Assembly (NCBI GenBank): GCA_021838065.1
Contig: JAKCEJ010000021.1
Span: 1-17,355, forward strand
Direction of reading: 5' to 3'
DNA: 17,355 nucleotides
Source: Pseudomonadota bacterium
GTDB taxonomy: Bacteria > Pseudomonadota > Gammaproteobacteria > Steroidobacterales > Steroidobacteraceae
In this document: piece after piece, positions 17,329 to 17,355 of the stretch
Numbering within the stretch: position 1 is the stretch's first letter
Layout of the letters: each line of letters starts with the position of its first letter
Position numbers and translations under genes: made by a program
Notes under the pieces: model-generated
Databases searched by the model: none
Seen by the model: the letters and a program-made list of their open reading frames with translations, nothing else
Told to the model about the DNA's origin: nothing

Positions 17329-17355
17329 TGCTGCGCATTGGCCCGTACACGCTGC
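17328..17355 (+). CDS. dusB: tRNA-dihydrouridine synthase, 5' end only
   Basis: Only nine codons are in the window, reading MLRIGPYTL. This matches the conserved start of DusB (M(L)RIGPYxL), the flavoenzyme that reduces uridine to dihydrouridine in the D-loop of tRNA. The ATG overlaps the stop of the DUF3426 gene (TGATG). The conserved order prmA-(DUF3426)-dusB supports the call; the rest of the gene lies beyond the right edge. Confidence 0.75.

Overview
This window is an ordinary, densely packed chromosomal segment from a GC-rich gammaproteobacterium. The gene content (TolC, Kdo-lipid A enzymes including KdkA, GlnE, GroESL, the dsbD-aroQ-accBC-prmA-dusB order) fits Gammaproteobacteria. The block of a DUF6165 gene, a family 9 glycosyltransferase, kdkA and waaA most resembles Xanthomonadales/Nevskiales-type genomes; that lineage guess is inference from gene order. 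I see no mobile element, integrase, CRISPR array, tRNA or rRNA, and no change in base composition that suggests recent transfer.

Left third (1-4642), envelope genes: the 3' part of a tolC-like outer-membrane channel (+) runs convergently into a two-gene minus-strand unit made of a DUF6165 gene and a heptosyltransferase-family GT9 gene, joined by a 4-nt overlap. Divergent from these is a plus-strand pair, kdkA and waaA, joined by a stop/start overlap. These two add and phosphorylate the first inner-core sugar of LPS. A short zf-CHCC zinc-finger gene (-) follows, with a perfect TATAAT box in front of it.

Middle (4708-10020), nitrogen control and chaperones: glnE (-) encodes the bifunctional glutamine synthetase adenylyltransferase/removase. 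groES-groEL (-) follows, with a degenerate CIRCE operator, a sigma-32-like promoter and an A8 tract upstream, and a hairpin-rich 3' region ending in a clear intrinsic terminator before glnE.

Right part (10021-17355), two plus-strand blocks: cutA-dsbD-tlpA-like genes are chained by 4-nt overlaps and make a copper/thiol-redox unit that passes electrons to periplasmic thioredoxin-like proteins. aroQ-accB-accC-prmA-(DUF3426 zinc ribbon)-dusB is a widely conserved order: shikimate pathway, biotin carboxyl carrier and biotin carboxylase of acetyl-CoA carboxylase, ribosomal protein L11 methylation, and the first 9 codons of a tRNA-dihydrouridine synthase cut by the window edge.

I did not find a novel biological system. 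The points worth a second look are mostly regulatory or structural: the non-canonical CIRCE, the structured groEL 3' region, hairpins that embed both stop codons at the convergent junctions, a perfect inverted repeat before aroQ, and the conserved but uncharacterised DUF6165, zf-CHCC and DUF3426 genes.
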